In this document: positions 27,075 to 35,766 of the stretch, piece by piece | Position numbering within the stretch: the first letter of the stretch is position 1 | Layout of the letters: every line of letters begins with the position of its first letter | Assembly: GCA_029260735.1 (NCBI GenBank) | Contig: JAJDCR010000092.1 | Span: forward strand, 1-64,000 | DNA length: 64,000 nt | Reading direction: 5' to 3' | Source: Planctomycetota bacterium | Lineage (GTDB): Bacteria; Planctomycetota; Uabimicrobiia; Uabimicrobiales; Uabimicrobiaceae | Translations under genes and position numbers: made by a program | Notes under the pieces: generated by a model | What the model was told of the DNA's origin: nothing | The model's input: only the letters and a program-made list of their open reading frames with translations | Databases searched by the model: none

Positions 27075-27478
27075 ATTGTATCCATAAGAGTAGAAAGATA
27101 TTCACTGCGGAGCAGTGGGGGAACGTATCCAGGGGTTTTATGCCTTATTTTTATACACAAGATTTTGTAATTGAAATTCGGTATTTTTTAATTTAAGGGT
27201 TTGTTTGATCGTTATACATCATTACGTTAGGTTATCGAACACGTTCGAAACTCCTATAACATCGGGGTTTCCTACGCATTCGATAACCTGACGTAATTAT
27301 ATCAAGAAGTTAAGTTATGTGTATAAAAGTAAGGCATAATGCCTTGGCTACGCGACCATAAAACAAAGAAATTTCTTATTTCAACAGTGGTTGAGCCAAA
27401 GCCCTCGTATAGTCACAAAGGGGTAGCAGTGCCAATAATTGCGATTTTGTTTACCTGGTTTTCTTTCATCCTCCAACT
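27075..27478. other. 404-bp gap holding a long palindromic element
   Basis: No credible gene lies here. The gap contains the 202-bp imperfect palindrome described separately at 27138-27339. Short open frames across it lack a start site and run into the antisense of the lipoprotein gene. Confidence 0.6.
27138..27339. repeat. MITE-like 202-bp imperfect palindrome
   Basis: The outer arms 27138-27159 and 27318-27339 match at 21 of 22 positions. The inner arms 27221-27239 and 27279-27297 match at 18 of 19. A small CGAAC/GTTCG stem (27236-27247) sits inside the left inner arm. The two arm pairs are nested, so the whole can fold into one long hairpin. There is no ORF and no obvious target duplication. 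It resembles a non-autonomous transposon or a structured RNA element. Confidence 0.7.
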
Positions 27479-28258
27479 TTATTCCATGTTAGGAAGTTTG
27501 TCCTCTACTGCTTGTTCAGGTTTCGCAAAAAGTTCATCAGAAACATCGACAAACTTTAGATTAGAGACAACCACTTCTCCTACGGGAGAACCCAAGATTC
27601 CTTCTTTTTCACTCCATTTGTGAAATAACCACTTTGTTGAAATCTTAGTCCCATCTAAATCAACATAGTCATGAAAGGTAACAATTTTGGGTGTTTTTTC
27701 TGCAGTGCCAATATCTTTCCCATAGGTTACAATATAAGCGCTTGCGTAAACTAGATTTGTTTGAGGATCAATGTAAATCAAGTACCAATCGTCCGGAGTA
27801 TCTCCGGTTCCTTTGGCAAAAGTTTGTTTGCTTACTAAGTACTTTTTATTTTGAAGTTCTTGTTCATTGATGGGAGATAAGTAGGCTCCTCCCCCTCTTA
27901 ATTTCATGGGAGTAGAAATAAACCAAGGCCAAGTAAGTAGATGAAAGCGGGCTCCGGGAAACTTTTCTAAATTAGAAACCCATGCTTTTTTTCCATCAAA
28001 AACGGCAAGTGTGCCATTTTTTAGCTTAGTATGAACACGACCGGCATTGGTTTCGAAAGTAAATTGGCCATCCACTTTTACTTCTCCTCCAAAGGTAACT
28101 TGGATGTCAAATTGCAAAGCTTTGGTTTTCCACCATTTTTCTAATCCATGAGCTTTTTCTACTTTTTTGATCGCTTGGGTCGTTGCATCCTCTTGTTTCA
28201 TGTTGCAGCCAAAGCATAGCAAACTCAAAGTTATTAATAATATAAAACGTATTAACAT
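27479..28258 (-). CDS. Exported lipoprotein, LolA-like fold possible
   Basis: Encodes 259 residues. The signal peptide ends in a lipobox (LLCFGC, Cys18), so the mature protein should be lipid-anchored. The body is beta-rich, with FDIQVTFGGEVKVDGQFTFETNAGR and alternating strands typical of LolA/outer-membrane lipoprotein-sorting-like folds, but I see no decisive motif. It is the last gene of a three-gene leftward operon, starting 12 bases after the TetR gene with AAGGAA as ribosome binding site. Confidence 0.7.
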   Translation of the reverse strand: MLIRFILLITLSLLCFGCNMKQEDATTQAIKKVEKAHGLEKWWKTKALQFDIQVTFGGEVKVDGQFTFETNAGRVHTKLKNGTLAVFDGKKAWVSNLEKFPGARFHLLTWPWFISTPMKLRGGGAYLSPINEQELQNKKYLVSKQTFAKGTGDTPDDWYLIYIDPQTNLVYASAYIVTYGKDIGTAEKTPKIVTFHDYVDLDGTKISTKWLFHKWSEKEGILGSPVGEVVVSNLKFVDVSDELFAKPEQAVEDKLPNME

Positions 28259-28270
28259 AATATTTTTTCC

Positions 28271-28849
28271 TTACTTAAGATGAGAGAGAACCTCATCAAT
28301 AATTTGTTTTAAACACTCTTCACTGGGATGAGTCTTTGCGACTACACTCACCCCTTGTAAAAAGCACATAAGATATTTGGCGAGCATTTGAATGTTTTTA
28401 TTCTTGGGAATTTCGCCGTTACTCTGAGCGGACTGTAAGCACTGATAGAAAGAGCTTTCTAAATTTAGTAAATGTTTTTCCACATAACAGTTAATGTGCT
28501 CAGACAAGAGTTCTTTCTCTATGACACTATTTACAAAGAAGCAACTCCTGCAATCAGGTGATGTAAAATAAGGGATTTTCTCATAAAAAAAATCTTCGAT
28601 ATTGCGAAAGCCTAAGGGATCTCGGAGTAAAGTAGCTGTGCGATCCAAGCTTACTTGCTCTGCGTAGTTTTTAAGGCAAGCGAGAAAAAGCCCCTCTTTG
28701 CTTCCAAACTCTTTATACATACTGTGCTTATTTAAACTTGTTGCTTCGACTAAGTCGCTGATTGAAGTGCCTGTAAATCCCTTTTCCCAAAAGACGTCCA
28801 TCGCCATATCCAAAACTTTTTCTTTTTGGTACTCCTTGAGTCTCGGCAT
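28271..28849 (-). CDS. TetR-family transcriptional regulator
   Basis: Encodes 192 residues from ATG 28849, supported by GGAGG at nine bases. An in-frame ATG ten codons upstream is less likely. The N-terminal helix-turn-helix region reads VFWEKGFTGTSISDLVEATSLNKHSMYKEFGSKEGLF in separate blocks typical of the family (I quote only its key parts: GFTGTSISDL and YKEFGSKEGLF). The C-terminal ligand domain has two Cys near residue 98. It lies between an SDR gene and a lipoprotein gene, and probably represses the whole operon through the palindromes at 29739-29752 and 29815-29836. Confidence 0.92.
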   Translation of the reverse strand: MPRLKEYQKEKVLDMAMDVFWEKGFTGTSISDLVEATSLNKHSMYKEFGSKEGLFLACLKNYAEQVSLDRTATLLRDPLGFRNIEDFFYEKIPYFTSPDCRSCFFVNSVIEKELLSEHINCYVEKHLLNLESSFYQCLQSAQSNGEIPKNKNIQMLAKYLMCFLQGVSVVAKTHPSEECLKQIIDEVLSHLK

Positions 28850-28959
28850 ACTCAAATTCCTCCAAGTAGCCCCAGGCAAAATCTCGCCTTTGGCTCACTT
28901 TCCCCTGGGCTATTCATATATAACATCTTCGGTGTATGGAACTTAGTTGATAGTTCTTT

Positions 28960-29703
28960 TTATCCTTCGGAAATACTGGTTTCGACAATACTTGTGGCAA
29001 AGCTTTGGTAAGCGCTCCCAATATTTTTTGCCAAAGAGCCACAGTATGCATGGAAAGAGCCATTTTTTAGAGCTTGGATAATACCTTCTGCAACAAGGCT
29101 GGGAGGCTCTGCCATTTCAGTAATACCAGCACTATCGGCCATATCTGTGGCGATGGGGCCTGGATGAACACTCAGAACTAAAGTGTTTTGCTCTTTTAAA
29201 AGTTCATTCAAAGCCTGAGTGATCGAGTAAGAAGCCGCTTTAGAAGCAGAGTAAGTTGCTATGTTAGGGAATGTCTTGATAGAAGCGATGGAGTTTAGCT
29301 GGACAAAAGCTCCTCCTCCGTTTTTCTTTAGAATGGGAGCAAAAGCTTGGGCCATATGAATTAGGCCAAAAACATTGACATTGATCTCAAAAGTCAATGA
29401 CTCAATAGCGTCCTTATCCAAAGGAGTTGAATTACGAAGAACTCCGGCATTGTTAATGACCACTTGAACATCTTGAGTTACCTCAGCGGCAGCGTGAATA
29501 GTGGATGGGTTGCTCAAGTCTAACTCAATGGGTTTTACCTTGCTACCATGTGCCTCAACTAACGAATTAGCGGACTCTAATTTTCGAACAGCAGCATAGA
29601 CTTTTGCAACCCCTTCTTTTACTAAAAAATCAACAATAACTTTACCAATTCCTCTATTTGCTCCTGTGACAAGAACCACTTTATCTTTTACATCATAACT
29701 CAT
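28960..29703 (-). CDS. Short-chain dehydrogenase/reductase
   Basis: Encodes 247 residues from ATG 29703 (AAAGGAAA upstream), preferred over an ATG 14 codons earlier. It has the Rossmann motif TGANRGIG, NNAG, the catalytic Ser in QLNSIAS and the Tyr/Lys pair in YSASK. The substrate is unknown. It is the first gene of the SDR-tetR-lipoprotein operon, directly behind an operator-overlapped promoter. Confidence 0.93.
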   Translation of the reverse strand: MSYDVKDKVVLVTGANRGIGKVIVDFLVKEGVAKVYAAVRKLESANSLVEAHGSKVKPIELDLSNPSTIHAAAEVTQDVQVVINNAGVLRNSTPLDKDAIESLTFEINVNVFGLIHMAQAFAPILKKNGGGAFVQLNSIASIKTFPNIATYSASKAASYSITQALNELLKEQNTLVLSVHPGPIATDMADSAGITEMAEPPSLVAEGIIQALKNGSFHAYCGSLAKNIGSAYQSFATSIVETSISEG

Positions 29704-29738
29704 GTTTTTTCCTTTTTTAAATCCAGAGACACTTTTAC

Positions 29739-29752
29739 AGAACAAACATTCT
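29739..29752. promoter_or_regulatory. Secondary TetR operator candidate
   Basis: AGAACAAACATTCT matches the main operator core (AGAACGAACGTTCT) at 12 of 14 positions, with two symmetric G-to-A changes. It lies in the leader of the SDR gene, about 76 bases downstream of the main operator. Confidence 0.6.
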
Positions 29753-29813
29753 GAAATAAGATAAAAAAATTAAAAAATTGCTTTTTGACTACGTATTTAT
29801 AATCATAAATACT

Positions 29814-29842
29814 ATTTTAGAACGAACGTTCTAAAATGTCAA
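29814..29842 (-). promoter_or_regulatory. Operator-embedded promoter of the SDR-tetR operon
   Basis: Read leftward, a perfect -35 TTGACA (29837-29842) and a -10 TAAAAT (29814-29819) are separated by exactly 17 bases. The spacer and -10 are covered by a palindrome at 29815-29836: 10-bp arms with core AGAACG/CGTTCT and a 2-base centre. This is the textbook position for a repressor that blocks RNA polymerase. The likely repressor is the TetR protein encoded at 28271-28849. Confidence 0.85.
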
Positions 29843-29917
29843 TATTTTTTCTCACTTTTTTTTGAGTGCCTTGGTTCGTACGACAAAGCTATGTTTTCTG
29901 CTTTTCCTAAACAAAAC

Positions 29918-29946
29918 TTGTGCTCTAAGCTAATTTGAGATATACT
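29918..29946 (+). promoter_or_regulatory. Candidate promoter of msrC
   Basis: TTGTGC (29918-29923) and TATACT (29941-29946) are separated by 17 bases. This gives a leader of about 150 bases before the GTG at 30102. Confidence 0.45.
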
Positions 29947-30101
29947 ATTTTAGTAATTTACTTGTAAGTTACTTGGGGTAATGGGCTTGATGGGGCTATT
30001 GATATACTGTTATTAGAGGACAGTAGCATTCCTGAGCCTAGCTCTTTTTTGCTCCTGAGCTTTTTTCTAATCTTTCTAGTGAGCCAAAAAAAGGATCGAT
30101 A

Positions 30102-30602
30102 GTGACTGAACAAATATTTGTTTCTCCAAGTATCTCCAAAGCAGAAAAATACAGAGAACTCCTCCCTCAAATCGAATCTCTTATCACTGGGGAAGAAGAC
30201 TTAATTGCCAACTTAGCAAATATTTCAGCAGCACTGAAGATGGCATTTTCATTTTTCTGGGTAGGCTTTTATATCATGCGCCAAGGAGAGCTCGTTTTAG
30301 GTCCTTTTCAGGGGCCTTTGGCTTGCACGAGAATTCCTTTACACAAGGGGGTTTGCGGAGCTGCTGCTCGCCAGAAAAAAACCTTGGTCGTTAAGGATGT
30401 TAATCAATTTCCTGGTCATATTACTTGTAGCAGCGAATCAAAATCAGAGATAGTTGTTCCTTTAGTTGCAAGCAATGAAGTAAAGTTAGTTTTGGATGTT
30501 GACAGCGAGCACTTGGATGAATTTGATGAAGTAGACCAAGAGTACTTAGAAAAAGTGGTTGCTTTACTCAAAAAAACATTACTGCCAATGAATTTAAGTT
30601 AA
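30102..30602 (+). CDS. msrC: Free methionine-(R)-sulfoxide reductase (GAF domain)
   Basis: Encodes 166 residues from GTG 30102 (AAGGA upstream). It is a single GAF domain with FWVGFYIM, LGPFQGPLACTRIPLHKGVCGAAA, FPGHITCSSESKSEIVVPL. The three Cys residues of the fRMsr catalytic system are all present in these motifs. It reduces free Met-R-sulfoxide using thioredoxin. Its last nine bases overlap the 3' end of the convergent FHA-AAA+ gene. Confidence 0.92.
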   Translation: MTEQIFVSPSISKAEKYRELLPQIESLITGEEDLIANLANISAALKMAFSFFWVGFYIMRQGELVLGPFQGPLACTRIPLHKGVCGAAARQKKTLVVKDVNQFPGHITCSSESKSEIVVPLVASNEVKLVLDVDSEHLDEFDEVDQEYLEKVVALLKKTLLPMNLS

Positions 30603-32510
30603 AAACGATTTACGAGCGACTCCTTTGACTTTCTGGGCTTTCTTTTTGCACTTAGAGCAGAAAAAAAGAGCTTTATCCCAAAAACTATACTCTTCCGTTT
30701 GCATAGGGCCTAAGTCACTAAAGTCGGAACTGGGGATAGCAAATTGGTTTAGTTTAACAGAGTATTCACATAACGAGCAGCGAAGATTGAGGCAATAGTA
30801 CTGTCCTAGCTCCGCCCCTTTTTTGTATTCATTTTTTTCCTCTTTCTCTAACCATTTCCAATAAACTAGCTTTTTGAGTTGAGGACGTCCATTGCGACAA
30901 CCCGCCATTTTTTCGTATTGCAGTTTACTAAGAATTTCCTGCTGAAGAAAATGTCGCTTCAAGTCAATGGCCAGAAAAGGGAGAACATCTTCAAAGCTTT
31001 TTTTACGGAAGGCTAAAGTTTTCTTTTTCTGATCAGAGATATACGCCATAACTTTTTTTTCCACTAACTCAGGAATTTCTATGTGAGCTAAATGTTTTAT
31101 AACTCGCTCTAATTCTTCTATATTTCCTGGCCAAGAGTAGTTCTCTAAAATTTGCTTCGCGGGAGAGGAAAGTTCAAAAAGAGAATTTGAGCTATATTTT
31201 TGGATAAAATGATTTATCCACAAGGGAATATCTTCTTTTCTTTCGCGAAGAGGAGGCAAATAAATTTCCATTCCGTTTATTTGATGATAAAAGTCTCCTC
31301 GTACCTCCCCTTCCTCCATGTTTTCTTCAATATTTTCGCTAGATCCACAGACGATCCGAACATCCACCGGAATTTCCTGATTTTCTCCCACCCGACAAAT
31401 CCATTTCTTGTCTGAAACATGGAGTAAATCAACCTGCATATCCAAACTCAAATCCGTAATTTCATCTAAAAAGAGAGTTCCTTGGTGAGCCCATTCAAAA
31501 AAACCTTTTCGCTCTAAATAAATTCCTGTCTCTGTTTCTTCCCCGTAACCAAAAAGTTCTTTTTCTAAGTAAGCATCTGGTTTTGTTGTGCAATCTTGGG
31601 AAATAAAATTATAGCTATAACGAGAGCTATTGGCATGTATCGCTTGGGCAACCAATTCTTTTTCTGTTCCTTTTTCTCCTGTAATCAAAATGGGAACTTG
31701 GGTCGGGGCAAAACGAAGGATTTTTTTCCTTACCTGTTCCATAAGAGAAGATTTTCCGATGATTTCAGATATTTTAGCCCCCTTATTCCAAAGTTGCTGA
31801 TCAGAAATTAGACTGAGATGCTTCATGGTCATTTCAAATATAAACTGCGTTGTTGAATCGAATGATTGTTCCTCTTTGGAATCGACCTTGATAACTAGTC
31901 GAGGAACCCTTTGCCCTAGTTTACCATGCATGGAAAAAGAGGAGAAACAAACTTGGTTACTCAACAACTCTTCTTCAATTTCCTTGGAAATATTTTCCCA
32001 GAAAATAACATTTACATGATAAAATTCTTTCTCTAAAATATCTGCGACAACATTCCTGGTATAGGAAATTAAATCGACATCACTAGGAATTTCTCCCAAC
32101 ACAATTCCACAATGCCCTGTTTGCTCCAAAACAGAAATCCACTGATAGAGATCTCGATGAAGATAAGTTCCCTGGGTTTGACTCTTACCTTCTCGAAAAA
32201 CTAAAACCTCATTCCCCAGAAGGATTTCATCGCCATCTTCAATCCAAGTCCTTTGTCCCTTTACTAAAACAACAATATCCCCTGACTCTTTCTTTTTGAT
32301 TTTTGTTATACCTTCTCGGTCAGAAAGCCTTTTGATTGACCAACGATCTTCCTTGTTGGAAAAATTAATTTCTAAGTGAAGCCCCGAAACACCTTGCTTT
32401 TTTGTAGAGTGCGGTAAGGCAACAAAGTTCCCTTCGCGTCCGACAATGTTGCTTCTGGACAAGTTGTAGTTTCCGTATTCGGTTTCTAAATGAGCTTTTT
32501 TCTTCATCAA
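30594..32510 (-). CDS. FHA-AAA+ protein, degenerate sigma54-activator relative
   Basis: Encodes 638 residues. An FHA domain (~20-105, with VGREGNF and the SGLH phosphothreonine-binding core) precedes a linker and a sigma54-activator-type AAA+ domain (~245-480). Walker B GTLFLDEI and the LRERKEDIPLW sensor region are kept. Walker A reads GEKGTEKEL instead of GESGTGKEL, and the GAFTGA loop needed to contact sigma54 is replaced (ELFGYGEETETGIY). The C terminus has CSLC and CSKCKKK pairs, a probable zinc ribbon, in place of a Fis-type HTH. It is thus unlikely to be an ordinary sigma54 activator. FHA suggests readout of Ser/Thr kinase phosphorylation. Confidence 0.8.
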   Translation of the reverse strand: MMKKKAHLETEYGNYNLSRSNIVGREGNFVALPHSTKKQGVSGLHLEINFSNKEDRWSIKRLSDREGITKIKKKESGDIVVLVKGQRTWIEDGDEILLGNEVLVFREGKSQTQGTYLHRDLYQWISVLEQTGHCGIVLGEIPSDVDLISYTRNVVADILEKEFYHVNVIFWENISKEIEEELLSNQVCFSSFSMHGKLGQRVPRLVIKVDSKEEQSFDSTTQFIFEMTMKHLSLISDQQLWNKGAKISEIIGKSSLMEQVRKKILRFAPTQVPILITGEKGTEKELVAQAIHANSSRYSYNFISQDCTTKPDAYLEKELFGYGEETETGIYLERKGFFEWAHQGTLFLDEITDLSLDMQVDLLHVSDKKWICRVGENQEIPVDVRIVCGSSENIEENMEEGEVRGDFYHQINGMEIYLPPLRERKEDIPLWINHFIQKYSSNSLFELSSPAKQILENYSWPGNIEELERVIKHLAHIEIPELVEKKVMAYISDQKKKTLAFRKKSFEDVLPFLAIDLKRHFLQQEILSKLQYEKMAGCRNGRPQLKKLVYWKWLEKEEKNEYKKGAELGQYYCLNLRCSLCEYSVKLNQFAIPSSDFSDLGPMQTEEYSFWDKALFFCSKCKKKAQKVKGVARKSFLT

Positions 32511-33049
32511 TGTCTCTTTCTCTTACTTTTACTCGGTAACTTTTGTTTGCTTGGAAAAATTATAGCTTATGGAAAAAGTTTCGCAATCCTTAGATACTTG
32601 ATACGCATTATTTATACGATACCTGAAAAACCTGCATTTAATCTAGGCCCATATTTTACAGGGTTTAGTCGCGCCAGGCACCAGTAGCATTAAGTTAAGC
32701 TGTAGCCTTTGTATTTTTTTCCCCTCCGCGGTGTATTTTGAGTAGAAAAGAATTTCACGCAAAGGCGCAAAGAAAAGCAAAGGAAGATATAAAAAATCTT
32801 TCTGTTGATAAAATTCTCCAAATTTATCTTTTGTCTTAATTCTTTTTCTCCTTAGCGTCTTTGCGCCTTTGCGTGAAACTCTTTTCTTTCCTAGCCTTTA
32901 GCTTTTTTTCGTTCCTATGTGTAAGAAGCCTGTGATATATATTTTTTTTGAAGCACCGCAAGAGAAAAAGAGAGAGACTTGAATCCAAATAGGGAAAGTG
33001 TAATAATTTAACCTCTATAAATAAGTAATGATACAGAAAGACGCCCACT
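32511..33049. other. 539-bp gap with repeat copy 2
   Basis: Apart from the dispersed repeat at 32662-32886 and its diverged right flank to about 32937, I see only AT-rich DNA, no gene and no clear promoter motif. Confidence 0.6.
32662..32886 (+). repeat. Dispersed ~220-bp repeat, copy 2
   Basis: This is the partner of 142-357. Its right end has an extra 9 bases, giving two GCGTCTTTGCGCCTTTGCG-type words. The terminal inverted repeat (TTTCACGCAAAGGCGCAAAG on the left, its complement on the right) is better preserved than in copy 1. It lies between the FHA-AAA+ start and an unknown gene. Confidence 0.85.
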
Positions 33050-33784
33050 ATGAACTGGACAAGCGAAAAAATATTGTCAATCCTCAATAAATGTACAGAA
33101 AAATATACCTTTCCTATGCTCGATAATGGCTATGTTTATCTCGCAGCCACGCGTATGTCCCTCTTTCGCTCAACAGAAGACTGGGCCATTGTCATTGAAG
33201 TTTTTGGATTCTCTCCTCGCTCTAGTATTCCTGATAATCATATTTATACCTTTGCTAGTAAAATCCATCAGCGTAAAGAACGATCCAACTATGCCACAGA
33301 TGAATTCTATCAAAAATATTTAACAAACAATCCTCACAACGAATCGCGTTTTATTTACCCTATTGATAATGAAGATTGGTTTGACGAAGATGAGCCAGAA
33401 TTTATTGGAGGAAGCGGGTATTGTCTTCTGAGAGAGAAGAAAATCAATTTTCCTCCTCTTGATGAATATCCTAGAAAGGGAGTTACTTTAGAAGCAGAAA
33501 AACCTCAAGTTTTTGAGCTATGCCGTCTATTAGCTGCTCAAGAAAGAAGCCATGTCCTTGCCAGGGAAGAAGAAAAACGCGGAAATATCCTCCCTGAAAT
33601 GAAGCAGATCCTTCAGCTAGAAGAGTGGCATCATCCTGATGTTGTTAAAGATGAACTTCCTAGTCAATGTAAAACATTTCAGCAAATTGCCCAAATATTA
33701 GTTACTGGTGATTTAACTCATTATCAGCCGACACTAAAGCCTAACACGGCTTGGCAAAATTGGCCCGATGGAGGAACTTTATAA
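33050..33784 (+). CDS. Conserved hypothetical protein (DUF7003-like)
   Basis: Encodes 244 residues. The phrases FPMLDNGYVYLAATRMSLF and DWAIVIEVFGFSPR recall a small family of uncharacterised cytosolic proteins (DUF7003), which I name only tentatively. The rest is acidic and ends HYQPTLKPNTAWQNWPDGG. There is no signal peptide, membrane helix or catalytic motif. An unrelated unknown gene follows about 90 bases later in the same direction. Confidence 0.6.
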   Translation: MNWTSEKILSILNKCTEKYTFPMLDNGYVYLAATRMSLFRSTEDWAIVIEVFGFSPRSSIPDNHIYTFASKIHQRKERSNYATDEFYQKYLTNNPHNESRFIYPIDNEDWFDEDEPEFIGGSGYCLLREKKINFPPLDEYPRKGVTLEAEKPQVFELCRLLAAQERSHVLAREEEKRGNILPEMKQILQLEEWHHPDVVKDELPSQCKTFQQIAQILVTGDLTHYQPTLKPNTAWQNWPDGGTL

Positions 33785-33877
33785 AATACCAAGAAATGTT
33801 TTTTCGCTTGAATTTCCTTGCTTGAGAGAAAAGATAAGACTATAATAGGGCAAATTTTATTCAAGGGGGATTTTGCT

Positions 33878-34690
33878 ATGAATCCGTTTATGGAAGAAAA
33901 TTTGTGGGGAATTACCGAAAGGTTTTATCTATCCTTGATTCCTTTTCGAATAGAGTATAAGAAATACCGAGAGCGGATTAAAAGATCCTCTCAAAGATTA
34001 CATAGGGAAGGGAATAAATATACTCGAGTTCTAAATATTGAGGAAATTGAGACTCTCCTGCATCACGATTGTTTTGCTCAAATTTTAGAAAAACACTTAA
34101 ATGAGCTCAAGGAAGTCTTAGTTGATTTAGGGAAAGAGCGTTTGCCAAATAATCTCCTAGGACATTATGTCGTTGACATTTTTCACGAACTTTCAATTTT
34201 AAGCGATGGCTGTAACAGAATTGAGAGAAACGTTCCTCAATACATAAGTTGCCAAGAGGAAGAAGAATGTTTGTCAATTACCCAAGAGATCAATGCTTTC
34301 TTACCTTTAAAAATGATGCACTTAGCCAACCTGTTCCAAAAAGCACAACGAGAACTGGAAACTTTGATCCGACAAAACAATGAAAATCAGATTCTTTTGC
34401 GTTCTATTTTTCTGTATGGAAAAGAAGTGATTGCTCCTGCTTATGAAAATGGTCTAGATGAGTTTTTGAACAAAATTTATAAGCGAGGAAGTTTCCAAGC
34501 CTATCTTGCTATTGCAAAAAGTTTTTATGAAGCCTCGTTTTACTCTTTATCACAAAAAGCATTAAGTAAGGCCGTCGAAATCCATGAAAATTCAAGTGAT
34601 CATTCCAAAGCAGGAGAACAATCCTTTTTGCTTCAGGCTTTGCAAGATCGCATAGGTGCTTCTCACAAAAAAATTTTACAAGTATTGTGA
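33878..34690 (+). CDS. Helical hypothetical protein
   Basis: Encodes 270 residues from ATG 33878 (AAGGGGGA upstream). An earlier TTG frame lacks support. It is predicted almost entirely alpha-helical. A basic N-terminal part (YRERIKRSSQRLHREGNKY) is followed by long amphipathic helices, and the last third has TPR/HAT-like spacing (YLAIAKSFYEASFYSLSQKA). I do not recognise a family or function. Confidence 0.6.
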   Translation: MNPFMEENLWGITERFYLSLIPFRIEYKKYRERIKRSSQRLHREGNKYTRVLNIEEIETLLHHDCFAQILEKHLNELKEVLVDLGKERLPNNLLGHYVVDIFHELSILSDGCNRIERNVPQYISCQEEEECLSITQEINAFLPLKMMHLANLFQKAQRELETLIRQNNENQILLRSIFLYGKEVIAPAYENGLDEFLNKIYKRGSFQAYLAIAKSFYEASFYSLSQKALSKAVEIHENSSDHSKAGEQSFLLQALQDRIGASHKKILQVL

Positions 34691-34749
34691 GAGGTTTTGT
34701 TTTCTGAAAAAACACAGCAAAGCAAAAACGCTTTAGGGAGTGGAATTGA

Positions 34750-35766
34750 ATGAGAGAGATCGTTATCACAAAAACGGGAGGACCTTCCGTTCTAAAAATT
34801 CAGGAACGAGAAGATCCCATTCCCCAAGCAGATGAAGTTCGTATTCGAGTGAAAGCAAGTGGAGTTAACTTTGCTGATATCTTAGCTCGCCAAGGACTTT
34901 ACCCAGATGCTCCTAAAATTCCTTGCGTGGTGGGCTATGAAGTTTCTGGAGTCATTGATGCTTTGGGCGAAAATGTCCCAGAAGAAATGCAAGGTCAAAA
35001 AGTTATGGCTCTGACTCGTTTTCATGGCTATTCGGATGCTGTAGTTGTTCCTGTTGGACAAGTAATTGCTAAGCCTGAAAAAATTAGCTTTGAAGAAGCA
35101 GCGTCTATTCCTGTCGTATACATAACCGCTTATCAGTTAATGATTGTTATGGGATCTCTCCAGGAAGGAGAAGGGGTTTTAATTCACAATGCTGGAGGAG
35201 GAGTAGGCTTAGCAGCTTTGGATATTGCTCTGAAAATAGGAGCGGTTAGCTATGGAACTGCTAGTGCTCATAAACACGACTTTCTTAAAAAGAGAGGAAT
35301 CGATCACGTCATTGACTATCGAAACAAAGACTGGAGCAAGGAGCTTAACAAACTAACCGAAGGGAAAGGTGTTGAGTTGATTCTCGACCCCCTGGGAGGA
35401 AAGCACTGGAAAAAAAGCTACCGAGCTTTACGAAGCACAGGACGACTGGGCATGTTTGGGATCTCCTCTGCTTCGGAGTCTCGCCTCTTCGGTAAGCTAA
35501 AGCTTTTGAAAGTGGGTCTACAAATGCCCATTTATAGTCCTCTTTCTTTACTAGACAAAAATAGATCGGTCTATGGAGTTAATTTAGGGCATATGTGGCA
35601 CGAAACCAAGAAAGTAACGGGTTGGTTAGAAAAAATTGTCGCCGGAGTAGAGGAAGGCTGGGTTCGTCCTCACGTTGACAAGGTTTACCCTTTTTCCGAG
35701 GTGGGAAAAGCACATACCTATATGGAAGAACGTAAAAATATTGGAAAAGTAATTCTCACTCCCTAG
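34750..35766 (+). CDS. MDR-family quinone oxidoreductase / VAT-1-like
   Basis: Encodes 338 residues. It has the GroES-like N-terminal part (SGVNFADILARQGLYPDAP) and the nucleotide-binding NAGGGVGLAALDIA (~148-161). The zinc ligands of alcohol dehydrogenases are absent. The family reduces quinones or enones with NADPH. GGGAGTGGAATTG lies before the ATG. It has no functional partner next to it. Confidence 0.88.
   Translation: MREIVITKTGGPSVLKIQEREDPIPQADEVRIRVKASGVNFADILARQGLYPDAPKIPCVVGYEVSGVIDALGENVPEEMQGQKVMALTRFHGYSDAVVVPVGQVIAKPEKISFEEAASIPVVYITAYQLMIVMGSLQEGEGVLIHNAGGGVGLAALDIALKIGAVSYGTASAHKHDFLKKRGIDHVIDYRNKDWSKELNKLTEGKGVELILDPLGGKHWKKSYRALRSTGRLGMFGISSASESRLFGKLKLLKVGLQMPIYSPLSLLDKNRSVYGVNLGHMWHETKKVTGWLEKIVAGVEEGWVRPHVDKVYPFSEVGKAHTYMEERKNIGKVILTP

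Larger units (their letters stand above)
29746..30101. other. Divergent regulatory gap between SDR operon and msrC
   Basis: No gene is visible. The gap holds the SDR promoter/operator at 29814-29842, a secondary operator at 29739-29752 just inside its left edge, and a likely msrC promoter at 29918-29946. The remaining ~150 bases before msrC contain repeated GAGC/GCTC words that could form a leader hairpin (roughly 30030-30062). Confidence 0.6.

Noticed and set aside
30594..32510. Functional sigma54 activator (NtrC type)
   Set aside because: The GAFTGA loop and Fis-type HTH are absent and Walker A is altered, so I call it a degenerate relative.
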